The notes: generated from the sequence alone by a model not told the origin. Numbered from the stretch's first letter, positions 10,101-17,225 are shown. The stretch is DNA of 56,086 nucleotides from Pseudanabaena sp. SR411 (GCF_002251945.1 NZ_NDHW01000117.1:1-56086); one strand, 5' to 3'. Translations and numbers: made by a program.

Positions 10101-10793
10101 TTGAAAGTCGATCGCATTAAAAATGAATTTATTTCCATTGTTAGTCATGAACTCAGAACTCCTTTAGCTTCGATTAGGGGAGCTTTAGGCTTGCTATCTT
10201 CGGGCGTATTGGCTAATCGACCTGAAACTGCCCAAAACATGCTCAATATTGCGTCCTCAGACACAGAGAGGTTAGTGAGGCTAGTCAATGACATTCTGGA
10301 CTTAGAGCGTTTAGAATCCAGCAAAGTCACACTCGATCGCAATTGGTGTGATGTGCTTGAGCTATGTCAACAGGCGATCGAAACGATGCAAGCGATCGCC
10401 ACTGAAAACCAGATCGAAATATTATGCAATGTCCAGTCGCAGCAAATTGTTGTTGATCGCGATCGCCTTGTCCAGACTTTAGTTAATTTACTCAGTAATG
10501 CCATTAAGTTCTCGACTCCTCAAAGTCAAGTGCATCTGGAAGCCTCACAAATTGCCGATGAGATTGTGTTTCGAGTATGCGATCGCGGTCGCGGTATTCC
10601 AGCCAATCATCTAGAAAGTATTTTTGAACGCTTCCATCAAGTCGATGCTTCCGATTCTCGCCAAATGGGAGGTACAGGTTTAGGTTTGGCGATCTGTCGC
10701 AGCATAGTCCAACAACATGGTGGCAAGATTTGGGTAGAGAGTGTATTGTCAGAAGGCAGTACCTTTTCGTTTACCATTCCCCATCGCATATAG
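7161..10793 (+). CDS. Hybrid phosphorelay protein with OmpR-type output and dual-Cys cyanobacteriochrome-like GAF
   Basis: A 1210-residue cytoplasmic protein starting at TTG, preceded by GGAG at a good distance. Order: REC (1-117, Asp51); OmpR-type winged helix (about 130-225); HPt-like helical domain (about 240-345, His304 in EAHRLIG); Gln/Ser-rich linker; REC (411-530, Asp464); GAF (about 552-714); two PAS domains (about 740-850, 865-980); HisKA with SHELRTPL (His996); HATPase with NLLSNAIKFS, RGRGIP and GGTGLGLAI. The GAF has the bilin-site CH pair (Cys643, in ECHLKLMEQFQV) and a second cysteine, Cys615, in EYCF. This is the place and 28-residue spacing of the DXCF-type cyanobacteriochromes. 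Sensor, relay and DNA-binding output therefore sit on one chain. Light sensing is inferred; the kinase and regulator domains are clear. Two REC-only genes follow. Confidence 0.85.
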   Translation: MKILLVEDDIHSAEILSQLLAESHYTIDSALNAKTAWQHIETYTYDLVILDIMLPDSDGIGLCTKLRNSGYTIPVLLLTAKDSTNDRVMGLEAGADDYVVKPYNFQELVARIRALLRRYRDRDTLIQELTWEQIRLDLKSNKVTYKHQPLHLTQKEYGLLELFLRYPQQVFSRSALLDQVWSAGEFPSEEVVTTHIKGLRRKLKATGLPIDPIETLYGLGYRLKPEPVQAEERQTVKSLVTNTLPEESLSQIDKSRVLEVIAIMTKKLIAILPESIALFHRVAIALNQGNLDPDLRYDGYMEAHRLIGSMGSLGFPEGSAIAFQIEQMLKNDFALMQTDTTILQQLISNLEASTCDQLKPVSPILLRSQQQSDHPQQQQSDRPKSMPPSSPIPTSQINRNSDLSQSSAAMLTVLIVDDDQVDRATYISYLQTDRSHLYHFLEADTRESGLELWRSQNPDIVIIDCELPNGEGLELLQTIVEENLEVGTIALTGSENEQILQVMGLGASDYLVKGAITSVSIINRVGQVGDFITLDRQLKRSQQQEILIAKITLHIRQYLSIEDIANSIVQEVRAFLNADRSIVYQFNPDMSGTVVAESVLSPWKSCLDQRIDEYCFQDDLGGAYREGRVFSTFDVYTANLHECHLKLMEQFQVRANLVLPILITDNKTPTLWGLLIAHQCEAPRIWEESDIRLLQQLSVQLAIALQQAELYQNLQKSNTDLENRVTERTAELFQRQQEFIALAENSPSVIMRLDLQLRHLYVNLAIERATGIPVKEFLGKTLREMGFPEKNVTMLESAAHRLLETGQDQRYEIEYPFPEDQGMGYYRAHLIPEYAPDGKIATILSIFYDITQNKLNEIALQESNRRWQYLLDNVNLMVVGLNCAGKVEYINPFLLNITGYAMEEVIGKDWFSQFISQIDQLEIREAFSSLLNNDFPKYCQNAIVTKAGEERMISWNNTILRNQDNEIIGTLSIGEDITEKLKVDRIKNEFISIVSHELRTPLASIRGALGLLSSGVLANRPETAQNMLNIASSDTERLVRLVNDILDLERLESSKVTLDRNWCDVLELCQQAIETMQAIATENQIEILCNVQSQQIVVDRDRLVQTLVNLLSNAIKFSTPQSQVHLEASQIADEIVFRVCDRGRGIPANHLESIFERFHQVDASDSRQMGGTGLGLAICRSIVQQHGGKIWVESVLSEGSTFSFTIPHRI

Positions 10794-10998
10794 CAATTTT
10801 CATTTTGCCGTAGGCAAAACGAAAACTCAAAAACCTTACTGGGATAGATCTTTTGTTTTCAAATGAGTATGCACTCATTTGAAAACTGCTATAGGCTAAG
10901 AATAATTGTTGAGTCGAGCTTCGCTTGACTCAACAATTATTGGGTTCTAAATCGCGCAGATTATTTGATTTGCAATCCTCAGAGGAGATTCTAGATTT
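10794..10998. repeat. Intergenic hairpin repeats
   Basis: This gap contains a short hairpin (CATTTTGCC/GGCAAAACG) followed by a degenerate CCTTACTGGG element. A 14-bp-arm hairpin lies at 10855-10886 (GTTTTCAAATGAGT arm). A 15-bp-arm hairpin lies at 10901-10941 with tip core GCTTCGC. The first part resembles the triple-hairpin element at 17123-17225. The second may terminate the upstream gene. Confidence 0.6.
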
Positions 10999-11373
10999 AT
11001 GACTACCAAATCAATTTTACTTATTGATGATGAGCCAAATATTGCGGAAGTTATTGCTGTATGTTTAGAAAGCTTTAAAGGATGGAAAGTACAAATTGCT
11101 AATTCTGGCAAAACTGGGCTTAGCATTGTGGAAACCCTCAAGCCCGACGCAATTCTCCTTGATGTGATGATGCCCATAATGGACGGCATCACCGTTTATC
11201 AAAACTTGCAAAAGAACCCCGTTACTCAAAATATCCCCGTTATCTTTTTAACAGCGAAGGTACAGGTAAGCGATCGGGAAAAATTTGCTCAACTAGGTGT
11301 AGTCGGTACAATCGCCAAGCCCTTTGAGCCGCTCAAAATTTCCGATCAAATTGCTGAGCTTTTAAATTGGTAA
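10999..11373 (+). CDS. Single-domain response regulator (REC only)
   Basis: A 124-residue receiver domain with no output domain. SILLIDDEPN supplies the acidic pocket, Asp55 in ILLDVMMP is the phospho-acceptor, T in IFLTAK is the switch residue and K in IAKPFEP is the conserved lysine. It lies just downstream of the hybrid kinase and is about as long as CheY. It is closely similar to the next gene (shared CLE.F..W and QLGV.G.IAKPF segments), so the two look like a tandem duplication. It is likely phosphorylated by the upstream kinase or by its HPt domain, which is inference from position. A 27-bp-arm hairpin terminator follows at once. Confidence 0.9.
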   Translation: MTTKSILLIDDEPNIAEVIAVCLESFKGWKVQIANSGKTGLSIVETLKPDAILLDVMMPIMDGITVYQNLQKNPVTQNIPVIFLTAKVQVSDREKFAQLGVVGTIAKPFEPLKISDQIAELLNW

Positions 11374-11375
11374 AT

Positions 11376-11432
11376 ATAAAACCCAAAAGAGAGTGGCAGT
11401 GCTTTGCACTGCCACTCTCTTTTGGGTTTTAT
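11376..11432. terminator. Perfect 27-bp-arm hairpin
   Basis: Perfect inverted repeat with arms 11376-11402 and 11406-11432 and loop TTT; the tip is GCTTTGC. It directly follows the REC-only gene and ends in a T-rich arm (TTTTGGGTTTTAT). It belongs to the ACCCAAAAG...CTTTTGGGT class also found at 13200, 21160, 37723 and 41264. Confidence 0.7.
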
Positions 11433-11537
11433 GTCCTGATAATTCGCGAAAGATATATATCCTCAGATTATCCTCATTTTTATTTTCTACACTATAAATT
11501 TTATTCAGAAGATAAATTGCGTCGATTCAAAGCCACA

Positions 11538-11921
11538 ATGACAAATGCATCTTGCAAAACAGTTTTATTGATAGACGATGAAGAGTATATGCGCCAAATT
11601 GTGCAGACTTGCCTAGAACTTTTCAGCGACTGGCAAACAGCGATTGCGCGATCGGGCGAGGAAGGATTAGCGGCAGTTGCTAATCTCCAACCTGACGCAA
11701 TTATGCTGGACGTGATCATGCCAAATATGGATGGTTTGACAGTTCTCAAAAAACTACAAGCCGATCAACAACTAGCGAATATCCCTGTGGTTTTGTTGAC
11801 ATCTCGCGTAGATCTGACCGAACCTCAAAAAATTGCTCAACTAGGAGTCAAAGGCGCGATCGCCAAACCATTTAATCCAATGAGGCTCGTTGATCAAATC
11901 TCCAAGATCTTAGACTGGTAA
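11538..11921 (+). CDS. Single-domain response regulator (REC only), paralogue of preceding gene
   Basis: A 127-residue receiver domain. I place the start at ATG 11538 (MTNASCKTVLL). The longer open frame that starts further upstream would translate the hairpin repeat at 11376-11432, so it is unlikely to be coding. Key residues are the acidic pair in LLIDDEE, Asp58 in IMLDVIMPNMDG, the T/S switch in VLLTSR and Lys in IAKPFNP. The whole domain aligns without gaps with the REC gene just upstream. No output domain is present. It probably passes phosphate within the same signalling block or binds a partner protein. Confidence 0.88.
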   Translation: MTNASCKTVLLIDDEEYMRQIVQTCLELFSDWQTAIARSGEEGLAAVANLQPDAIMLDVIMPNMDGLTVLKKLQADQQLANIPVVLLTSRVDLTEPQKIAQLGVKGAIAKPFNPMRLVDQISKILDW

Positions 11922-12264
11922 GTGACTTTATATTTAATTACGCCTAACTACTACAGCACTTTCCGATCCAACGAACCACAAGAATAAATTTGAAAGCGGT
12001 GCTTCGCAACGCTTTCAAATTTATTCTTGGTTCGGGTTTGAGCGCAAAGCGCGGTAAGTTGCGATCGCATGGTAATACGGTTGCCAAAAACATTAATTTT
12101 TATTTCATCACAAAGCATTTTCAGAAAATATTTTGTCAACTACAGAATTTCCTCATTTTTTAATTTTAATCTTTGAGGAGTGGTACGGTCAAAGCTGGAG
12201 ACATCTTGGACTGACTGAGGATGCAAAAAGCCTTTTCAAACTATTTAAATAAATCACCAAAACC
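11922..12264. other. Intergenic region with hairpin repeat and an ORF remnant
   Basis: A long hairpin occupies 11972-12034 (arms begin CGAACCA and end TTCG, core GGTGCTTCGCAAC), followed by the tail GGTTTGAGCGCAAAGCGCGG. The same tail pattern occurs after the hairpins near 20689, 38580 and 43713. From 12133 to 12252 an open plus-strand frame ends FEEWYGQSWRHLGLTEDAK, listed separately. Confidence 0.55.
12133..12252 (+). pseudogene. Short open frame, possible small gene or gene remnant
   Basis: From a TTG at 12133 a 39-codon frame reads through LSTTEFPHFLILIFEEWYG and ends at a TAA at 12250. The tail EEWYGQSWRHLGLTEDAK looks like real protein (mixed, no repeat, several W/G), whereas the beginning is AT-rich and lacks a ribosome site. 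It lies 12 bp before the DUF1816 gene. It could be the end of a decayed gene, or a small protein translated from TTG; I do not recognise a family. Confidence 0.25.
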
Positions 12265-12612
12265 ATGAATCAAATTCAGAACAGAGTAGTTCATGAATTG
12301 GGTTGGTGGATTGAAATATTAACCGCACAGCCTCTGTGCCTATATTATTTTGGCGCATTTACAAGTCATCAAGAAGTCCAGCAACTACAGGCAGGATTCA
12401 TCGAAGATCTTCTTTTAGAAAGTGCCACAATCCTTTCAGCCAATATTCGATTTTGTCAACCTAGTCAATTAACTTTGACAAGAGACGATCTGCGATCGCT
12501 TTCTTTGCTCGAGAGAATTGCCGCTTTCCGACTTAAGGGCATCTCTAAAAACAGCTATATTCTCAATAAAACAAGGATAAACCCATTGATTTACCGCAGC
12601 TATTCTCAATAA
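12265..12612 (+). CDS. DUF1816 domain protein
   Basis: A 115-residue protein. ELGWWIEILTAQPLCLYYFG, then a glycine-phenylalanine segment AGFIEDLLLESA, then IRFCQPSQLTL match the cyanobacterial DUF1816 family. That family is short, cytoplasmic and of unknown role; members are often encoded near phycobilisome or stress genes. Here it follows the bilin-type sensor and two REC genes, which may point to a link with light signalling, but that is context only. The C-terminal 25 residues (basic, ISKNSYILNKTRINPL) go beyond the conserved part. No catalytic motif is visible. Confidence 0.65.
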   Translation: MNQIQNRVVHELGWWIEILTAQPLCLYYFGAFTSHQEVQQLQAGFIEDLLLESATILSANIRFCQPSQLTLTRDDLRSLSLLERIAAFRLKGISKNSYILNKTRINPLIYRSYSQ

Positions 12613-12709
12613 TTTTGAATTAATAGAGAGGCTATTAAATCAAGCTCTGTTGTTTGAAATGGCTGTCTAGATCAATTTTTTAGCTTTTATTCTTTCAAGA
12701 ATTTTCACA

Positions 12710-13195
12710 ATGAAAAACATCAACCTCTTTTATCAATGCCACGTTTCTGGTCAAGATTCTACAATTTGGCAACTGCAATGTCATTTACGCATTATCTACC
12801 ACCAGTTTGGGCAGCAAATCGTTATCGTTTCGCCCCAAAACTGTGAAGTTGGTTGGTTTATTCCATCTCAGATTGAAAAACTTGCCACGCAAATTATTCG
12901 GGATTTTCAGCTTAATCCTAATCGTTTAACTTGGATTGAGCATGACCCTAACTATGCAAGTAGACAAATTTGTTCAGAGTACAGTGAGGTTACATTTCAA
13001 TGGAAACAAGCGATCATCGCCACTAACCCACATTGGCAAGCGATCTCCAATGAGTTAGTTGATTCTTTAATCGCTGATACTGACTATAGCGACTCTTGGA
13101 GCAAGATTCATTTGTTTACAAATCCTTTGCAACTACTGCCACACAATTCCTATTTGCGAGAAACTAAAGATTACTTGCCAGCGCTCTCGGCATAA
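12710..13195 (+). CDS. Conserved-looking hypothetical protein, unknown
   Basis: A 161-residue soluble protein that I do not recognise. It has a small globular look: alternating hydrophobic strands early (INLFYQCHVS, QQIVIVSPQN), then a helix EKLATQIIRDFQLNPNRLTWIEHDP. It has no signal peptide, membrane segment or metal motif. The last third is acidic, with two DxDYSD-like steps, and looks less ordered. It starts 97 bp after the DUF1816 gene on the same strand and ends just before a 23-bp-arm hairpin, so it may be the last gene of the signalling block. Confidence 0.6.
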   Translation: MKNINLFYQCHVSGQDSTIWQLQCHLRIIYHQFGQQIVIVSPQNCEVGWFIPSQIEKLATQIIRDFQLNPNRLTWIEHDPNYASRQICSEYSEVTFQWKQAIIATNPHWQAISNELVDSLIADTDYSDSWSKIHLFTNPLQLLPHNSYLRETKDYLPALSA

Positions 13196-13199
13196 TTAC

Positions 13200-13248
13200 A
13201 AACCAAAAGAGAGTGGTGGTGCTTTGCACCACCACTCTCTTTTGGTTT
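13200..13248. terminator. Perfect 23-bp-arm hairpin between convergent genes
   Basis: Arms 13200-13222 and 13226-13248 with loop TTT and tip GCTTTGC; arms begin AAACCAAAAGAG. It lies between the convergent ends of the unknown gene (stop near 13195) and the Uma2 gene (13264), so it can serve both as a bidirectional terminator. Confidence 0.7.
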
Positions 13249-13263
13249 TGAGCGGCAAGCGAC

Positions 13264-13851
13264 CTAAATTCCTGCCTTCACAAAAAACTGCTCTGATGTC
13301 ACAGCCAAGTTAGGAAATAACTCATCGGTTAATAGCTGATCGCCTCGATAAGTCTCAGGAGGGCGATCGGCAAAAAATACCGTTAGGCTTCGCATCGGTG
13401 GATAAACTACCCAAACGCGATCGACACCCGCACTCAAATAATCCATCGCTTTTTGGGCTAATTGATTAAAAGTTTGATCTGGCGATACAATCTCGATTCC
13501 TAATTCGGGCAGTACTGGGCAAGGTGCATCTTCACGCCAATCTGCGGCAAGACGCTCATGGGAAACATAGAGCAAATCAGGTACAGGAACCCAATCTTTT
13601 CCCCTTCGTTTTAAGACTACCGACCACTCTACTCTTACGCGCCCAAACCCATCACACCACGATGAAAGCTCAACCCAAAAAATAGTTGTTAAGGAAGAGT
13701 GAAAAAATTTAGGTGACATTTTTTTAATTGCTTCTCCTTCAACTAACTCATAACTTTCGTCTATATCTGGCAGTTTCAAAAATGCCTCTAAGGTTAATGC
13801 TTGCTTTACCTCTGGGGCAGTTTCATTTTTTGCAACAGCAATACTGGTCAT
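13264..13851 (-). CDS. Uma2 family endonuclease (DUF820)
   Basis: A 195-residue Uma2-type PD-(D/E)xK protein. I choose ATG 13851 (MTSIAVAKN) because a strong TTAGGAG lies 7 bases upstream; a longer frame to 13878 lacks one. Motifs: LPDIDESYELVEGE near the N-terminus, VPVPDLLYVSHERL, LGIEIVSPDQT (the D and E of the active site), then KAMDYLSAGVDRVWVVYP. It is related to the Uma2 protein at 6513 only at family level. It is divergent from nothing close, with an upstream gap holding a small repeat. Its role is unknown. Confidence 0.83.
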   Translation of the reverse strand: MTSIAVAKNETAPEVKQALTLEAFLKLPDIDESYELVEGEAIKKMSPKFFHSSLTTIFWVELSSWCDGFGRVRVEWSVVLKRRGKDWVPVPDLLYVSHERLAADWREDAPCPVLPELGIEIVSPDQTFNQLAQKAMDYLSAGVDRVWVVYPPMRSLTVFFADRPPETYRGDQLLTDELFPNLAVTSEQFFVKAGI

Positions 13852-13961
13852 GTTTTCGCTCCTAATCAAATTAGGCAAGTTAGGGCTTTACCGTAAAATA
13901 AGGAAGCACTTTCTGATGGCGCAACTTCTCCGCACCATCAAAAGTCGGCTTTCTTTATGTT

Positions 13962-14348
13962 CTAATCTAGCAAATTGGCGATCGCCTCAATCAAAAAAGG
14001 CACAGCACCCTCATCCCAAAAGCCTTCCGAGCGTCGCCCCGTTAATAACTGAAAATGTAAATTAAAAGCATGAGGAAAGCCATTCACTTCAAGGCAAATA
14101 TCCTCGGTCTCCAACGTACAACAAATCTTTTCCCCATCTGATAGCTCAGTTGCCATCACCTGCATCGTCTCTGCGAGTCGCGATGCTAATTTACAAAAAT
14201 CTTTAAACTCACTTTCAGTTAGCTCGATCGCCCAACTATCTGCCCCCACCAAACCTTTATACAAATCTACATCTGAGCGAAATCCGATCCGCCAACCTTC
14301 ACCGTTTAACAGGCGCTTAGATGTATCTTGAGACGTGAAATTCAGCAT
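13962..14348 (-). CDS. DUF1818 family protein
   Basis: A 128-residue soluble protein. RLLNGEGWRIGF, YKGLVGADSWAIELTESEF, LAETMQVMATEL and GRRSEGFWDEGAVPFLIEA follow the cyanobacterial/chloroplast DUF1818 pattern, which has no assigned function. The open frame extends to 14375, but that upstream ATG lies inside a hairpin repeat (14360-14390), so ATG 14348 (MLNFTSQD) is preferred. It lies 49 bp downstream of rpoZ on the same strand and may be cotranscribed with it, modulated by the hairpin in between. Confidence 0.75.
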   Translation of the reverse strand: MLNFTSQDTSKRLLNGEGWRIGFRSDVDLYKGLVGADSWAIELTESEFKDFCKLASRLAETMQVMATELSDGEKICCTLETEDICLEVNGFPHAFNLHFQLLTGRRSEGFWDEGAVPFLIEAIANLLD

Positions 14349-14359
14349 AGTAATTAGTA

Positions 14360-14390
14360 AGAATTGGCGGCGCATAGCGCCGCCAATTCT
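14360..14390. repeat. Hairpin between rpoZ and the DUF1818 gene
   Basis: Perfect 14-bp arms AGAATTGGCGGCGC / GCGCCGCCAATTCT with loop ATA. It could attenuate readthrough from rpoZ or stabilise its 3' end. Core GGCGGCGC-GCGCCGCC is shared with the hairpins at 21160 and 37723. Confidence 0.55.
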
Positions 14391-14397
14391 AGGGCTT

Positions 14398-14622
14398 TCA
14401 GTCGCTTAGAATTTCAGGCTGGGAAATTTCGTCAGACATTTCCATAATGGCGCGGAGGATCGGCTTCATCATGCGATCGTCATAGTCATCATCTTCATAG
14501 CGTCTGAGCTTAGCCCGATTAGCCACTTGCACAGTAATACGATAACGATTGGAAGAAGCATCTATCAATTCTTCGACACGACGAATAATTTGCGATGAGT
14601 CAATAGTGTAGCGTTTTGCCAT
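14398..14622 (-). CDS. rpoZ: RNA polymerase omega subunit
   Basis: The small omega subunit helps assemble RNA polymerase by clamping the beta-prime subunit. The 74-residue frame from ATG 14622 reads [19 protein letters not shown], then [20 protein letters not shown] and [19 protein letters not shown]. This matches cyanobacterial RpoZ along its whole length, including the shared ANRAK and cyanobacterial acidic stretch. An open frame extends 26 codons further upstream, but that part ([16 protein letters not shown]) is not conserved, so the shorter start is chosen. It is divergent from the REC gene at 14763. Confidence 0.9.
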   Translation of the reverse strand: MAKRYTIDSSQIIRRVEELIDASSNRYRITVQVANRAKLRRYEDDDYDDRMMKPILRAIMEMSDEISQPEILSD

Positions 14623-14762
14623 AAAACCGAAAGAAAATGGGTCTTTTAAGTCTAACGCGATCGCGCTCAAGTTGAACTGAACAGAAAATATTTTAACCAA
14701 CCAAGTTTTGTGATGTAATATGATGGTTTCGCATAGCTATTTGGGGCGGATTCTTCAAATCC

Positions 14763-15452
14763 ATGACTGCAAAGAAAGTACTGGTAATTGACGACAGCAT
14801 CATGATCCGCAAAATGGTTAAAAGCATTTTGGCGGGCAAATATGATGTTTTAGAAGCAAGTGACGGTAAATCAGGTTTAGATGCCGCTCGTCGAGCCTTT
14901 CCCGACCTTATATTGCTTGATTTCGTGATGCCCAAATATAATGGCTATCAAACTTTACAGGCGATCCGTCGTGTCGAAGGGTTGCAAAAAGTTCCTGTAA
15001 TCATGATTTCGGGACTCAAAGAACAAGTCACCGAGCATGTACCTGAGCCATTCACTGAGTTTGATTTCCTTGAAAAACCTTTTGAAGCGGATGTATTAGT
15101 TGCTCGCATTCAAAACTTTTTAACGCCCGAACCTGCTCAGCCCGTTTCAGCAGCTACTGCTCGATCTGCACCTGCTGCGGTTAGAGAGATGCCGCGTACC
15201 GAAGAACCTAGTCTGCAAATGATCGTCAATCGACTCACTGCGACTGAGACTTTGCTAGTACAAGGGATCGAAAACTTGATTCAACGGGAAGTTGTGGCGC
15301 GGTTTAATGAGTTAAATACTCGAATCGATCATCAAGATAAAGCGATCAACTCTTTGAATCAGCGCATGGACAAAATCTCAGAACAAATTGATCACCAAAA
15401 TAAAGGTTTGATGGTGATTTTACGAGAGCTAAAAGCTTTACAAAACAAATAA
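14763..15452 (+). CDS. Response regulator with C-terminal coiled coil
   Basis: A 229-residue protein. Residues 1-122 form a receiver: KVLVIDDSIMIRK, phospho-acceptor Asp53 in LILLDFVMP, Ser switch in MISGLK and Lys in FLEKPFE. After a Pro/Ala-rich linker (about 123-150), residues 155-229 are a heptad-rich coiled coil (VNRLTATETLLV..., then HQDKAINSLNQRMDKI) with two IDHQ(D/N)K repeats. There is no DNA-binding domain, so output is likely oligomerisation or partner binding. The stop codon lies inside a terminator hairpin shared with cruF on the opposite strand. Confidence 0.85.
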   Translation: MTAKKVLVIDDSIMIRKMVKSILAGKYDVLEASDGKSGLDAARRAFPDLILLDFVMPKYNGYQTLQAIRRVEGLQKVPVIMISGLKEQVTEHVPEPFTEFDFLEKPFEADVLVARIQNFLTPEPAQPVSAATARSAPAAVREMPRTEEPSLQMIVNRLTATETLLVQGIENLIQREVVARFNELNTRIDHQDKAINSLNQRMDKISEQIDHQNKGLMVILRELKALQNK

Positions 15453-15494
15453 AAGAGGGGAGGCGCAAAGTACCTCCCCTCTTTTATTTGTTTT
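15442..15494. terminator. Bidirectional terminator hairpin overlapping the REC stop codon
   Basis: Perfect 22-bp arms (15442-15463 and 15473-15494) starting AAAACAAATAAAAGAGGGG. The stop codon of the REC gene lies in the left arm and the first base pairs of the convergent cruF stop in the right arm. A and T tracts at the ends suit termination in both directions. Confidence 0.8.
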
Positions 15495-16419
15495 AACGAG
15501 TAGCAATTGTTTCTACTTTAGGTGGATCTACTGCTATCACTGGGATATTTGTAGAAGAGTTAGCGATCGCTTTTTCATCTTCACCGTTAGGCGTAGACCA
15601 ATAAAGCACCACAATTGGCAAGGCTCCAACGACAATACCTAACAAAGCTGGAACGTAAAAACCTGCATTAAAGCTCAATATCAACGCAAACATAAAGTTT
15701 CCTGCATACATGATTGTAGGAAAAATGATTTGTTGACGATTTAGAATTGGTTGATTGTCTTTCCCCCAAATTAGTGAGGCAACGGTCATAAATACACAGC
15801 CAGTTCCGAACCAGCCAAAAAAGTTTTGGTAAGGCATTCCGTAGAATTCACCTGCTTGATGCCATTCCCAGAAAGGATAGGGGGTTTGGCTCATGGCGGG
15901 ATCAAGTACAAAGTCCCATGAGGTCAGCATTAAAGAGCCTAGAGCGATCGCCACAATTCTATAGCCCCAACCTGTACCAAAGCGCATCAGAGTCGCGGAT
16001 ACTAAGAACGCAGAAAATCCCATGTAAAACCATGACAGGGGAATTGTGAAGGGTACTAAATCTGCAATTTTGTAACCTAAACCACTGAGATAGGCATAAG
16101 CACCAAAAGGAAACCCAGTACTAGTTCCCAGTAGTTCACTACTTAGGGAAAGCCCGATCGCAGGGATGCAAAACGCCAGAGTACGCTTGAGACCAATAGT
16201 TTGCTTCCCATACAGGAAAGCGGCGATCGCGCCAAAAATCATGTAGGATGCACCGCCATTTTGCATTCCCCATGAAAAGACTTGCAAACCAGCTTCAGAC
16301 AAGCTTTCAATAAACTCGGTATTTGGCAGTACAAAAATTAAGCCAAATAGACCAAACACCATTGAAACTAGGTGCATTCCTAAATTAATCCATTGTGCGG
16401 GGATCGCTCTCCTCATCAC
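15493..16419 (-). CDS. cruF: CruF-type carotenoid 1',2'-hydratase-like membrane protein
   Basis: A 308-residue polytopic membrane protein with about seven to eight helices. The segment SWDFVLDPAMSQ, then PYPFWEW and GMPYQNFFGWFGTG, is the hallmark of the CruF/DUF422 carotenoid biosynthesis family. In cyanobacteria CruF hydrates the psi end of gamma-carotene in the myxol (myxoxanthophyll) glycoside pathway, and CruG adds the sugar; cruG is not seen in this window. The C-terminal 35 residues are soluble and variable. The family assignment is good; the exact substrate is inferred from family knowledge. Confidence 0.85.
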   Translation of the reverse strand: MMRRAIPAQWINLGMHLVSMVFGLFGLIFVLPNTEFIESLSEAGLQVFSWGMQNGGASYMIFGAIAAFLYGKQTIGLKRTLAFCIPAIGLSLSSELLGTSTGFPFGAYAYLSGLGYKIADLVPFTIPLSWFYMGFSAFLVSATLMRFGTGWGYRIVAIALGSLMLTSWDFVLDPAMSQTPYPFWEWHQAGEFYGMPYQNFFGWFGTGCVFMTVASLIWGKDNQPILNRQQIIFPTIMYAGNFMFALILSFNAGFYVPALLGIVVGALPIVVLYWSTPNGEDEKAIANSSTNIPVIAVDPPKVETIATR

Positions 16420-16578
16420 GCCATTTACTCCCAGAAATAGTTGAAATTTACTTGATTAAGTTTGAAGTTTGCTTTAATTAACTTAACAAAAGTATAAGCT
16501 AGCATACCATTCATTTTTGAGTTTGATGTTTACAGCACTTAAAGCTAAAGAATAGCGACACAAATTAGCAATATTGGC

Positions 16579-17109
16579 TTATTTTGTTGTCCAAAGTGCT
16601 AAAAGCAATAAAGAAACGGCGATCGCAAACCACAAAAAGTTATTGTTGCTCTCGGTCTTTGGCTTCTCTAGGGGAACTTCGCGAAATGGCTTTTGATTAT
16701 TGGTTGTAATGTTACTTCTTGGCGCAGGCTTCGATTGATAACTATCAGGGGATTGTAAAATGGGTACTTCAGATACAACACCTTCAAGTTTGCTTAGTTG
16801 TGGCGCGGTCAAAATTCCCAACATGTAACGGGCTGATTTCCGCACACTATTAACTGGGTGCTTTTTAAGGCTACGGCATAGAGCGATCGCCTCCTCCGTT
16901 TTACCATCTGCATCATAGGCATTAGCTAACCAGATTAAAATTTCACCGCCTAAAGTAGTTTCTAAAATGGCTAAAGCACGGGCGCGATCTAGTAGGGCGA
17001 TCGCCTGTTGATAGTTGCCACTCTCAAAGTTGCTAACTCCTTTTTGATATAGCTCCGATGCTAATTGTTCCGCACTGATTTCTTCCATCAGTAAATTGCA
17101 TACCTCCAT
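16579..17109 (-). CDS. TPR protein with C-terminal membrane anchor
   Basis: A 176-residue protein. Residues about 15-95 contain TPR-like helical pairs (YQKGVSNFESGNYQQAIALLDRA, then IWLANAYDADGKTEEAIAL). A Pro/Ser/Asn linker follows, with a C-terminal hydrophobic helix NFLWFAIAVSLLLLALW and a basic end TK. It is a tail-anchored TPR scaffold by appearance. The start is ambiguous: ATG 17109, or ATG 17088 (MEEISAEQ), which has GGAGG about 15 bases upstream. It lies next to a triple-hairpin repeat shared with the divergent hydrolase gene. No specific function can be assigned. Confidence 0.7.
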   Translation of the reverse strand: MEVCNLLMEEISAEQLASELYQKGVSNFESGNYQQAIALLDRARALAILETTLGGEILIWLANAYDADGKTEEAIALCRSLKKHPVNSVRKSARYMLGILTAPQLSKLEGVVSEVPILQSPDSYQSKPAPRSNITTNNQKPFREVPLEKPKTESNNNFLWFAIAVSLLLLALWTTK

Positions 17110-17122
17110 ATCATTGAGATTT

Positions 17123-17225
17123 ATACCAAAATATAAAATGGCGTAGCCGTTTTATATTTTGAAAACCCTTACTGGGTTTGGTTTTTAATTCACAAAAGTG
17201 TAACGACACTTTTATGAATTGGTAT
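17123..17225. repeat. Triple-hairpin dispersed repeat, copy 1
   Basis: A 103-bp element bounded by ATACCAA and TTGGTAT. It holds three successive stems: one around GGCGTAGCC, one around AAACCCTTACTGGGTTT, and one around AAGTGTAACGACACTT. A second copy with compensated changes lies at 33220-33320. Degenerate relatives are at 10794 and, reversed, near 37892. It extends the apparent hydrolase frame artificially upstream. Confidence 0.8.

Noticed and set aside
11367-11537. Longer N-terminus for the second REC-only protein
   Set aside because: The extra codons translate the 27-bp-arm terminator hairpin; ATG 11538 gives a normal receiver start.
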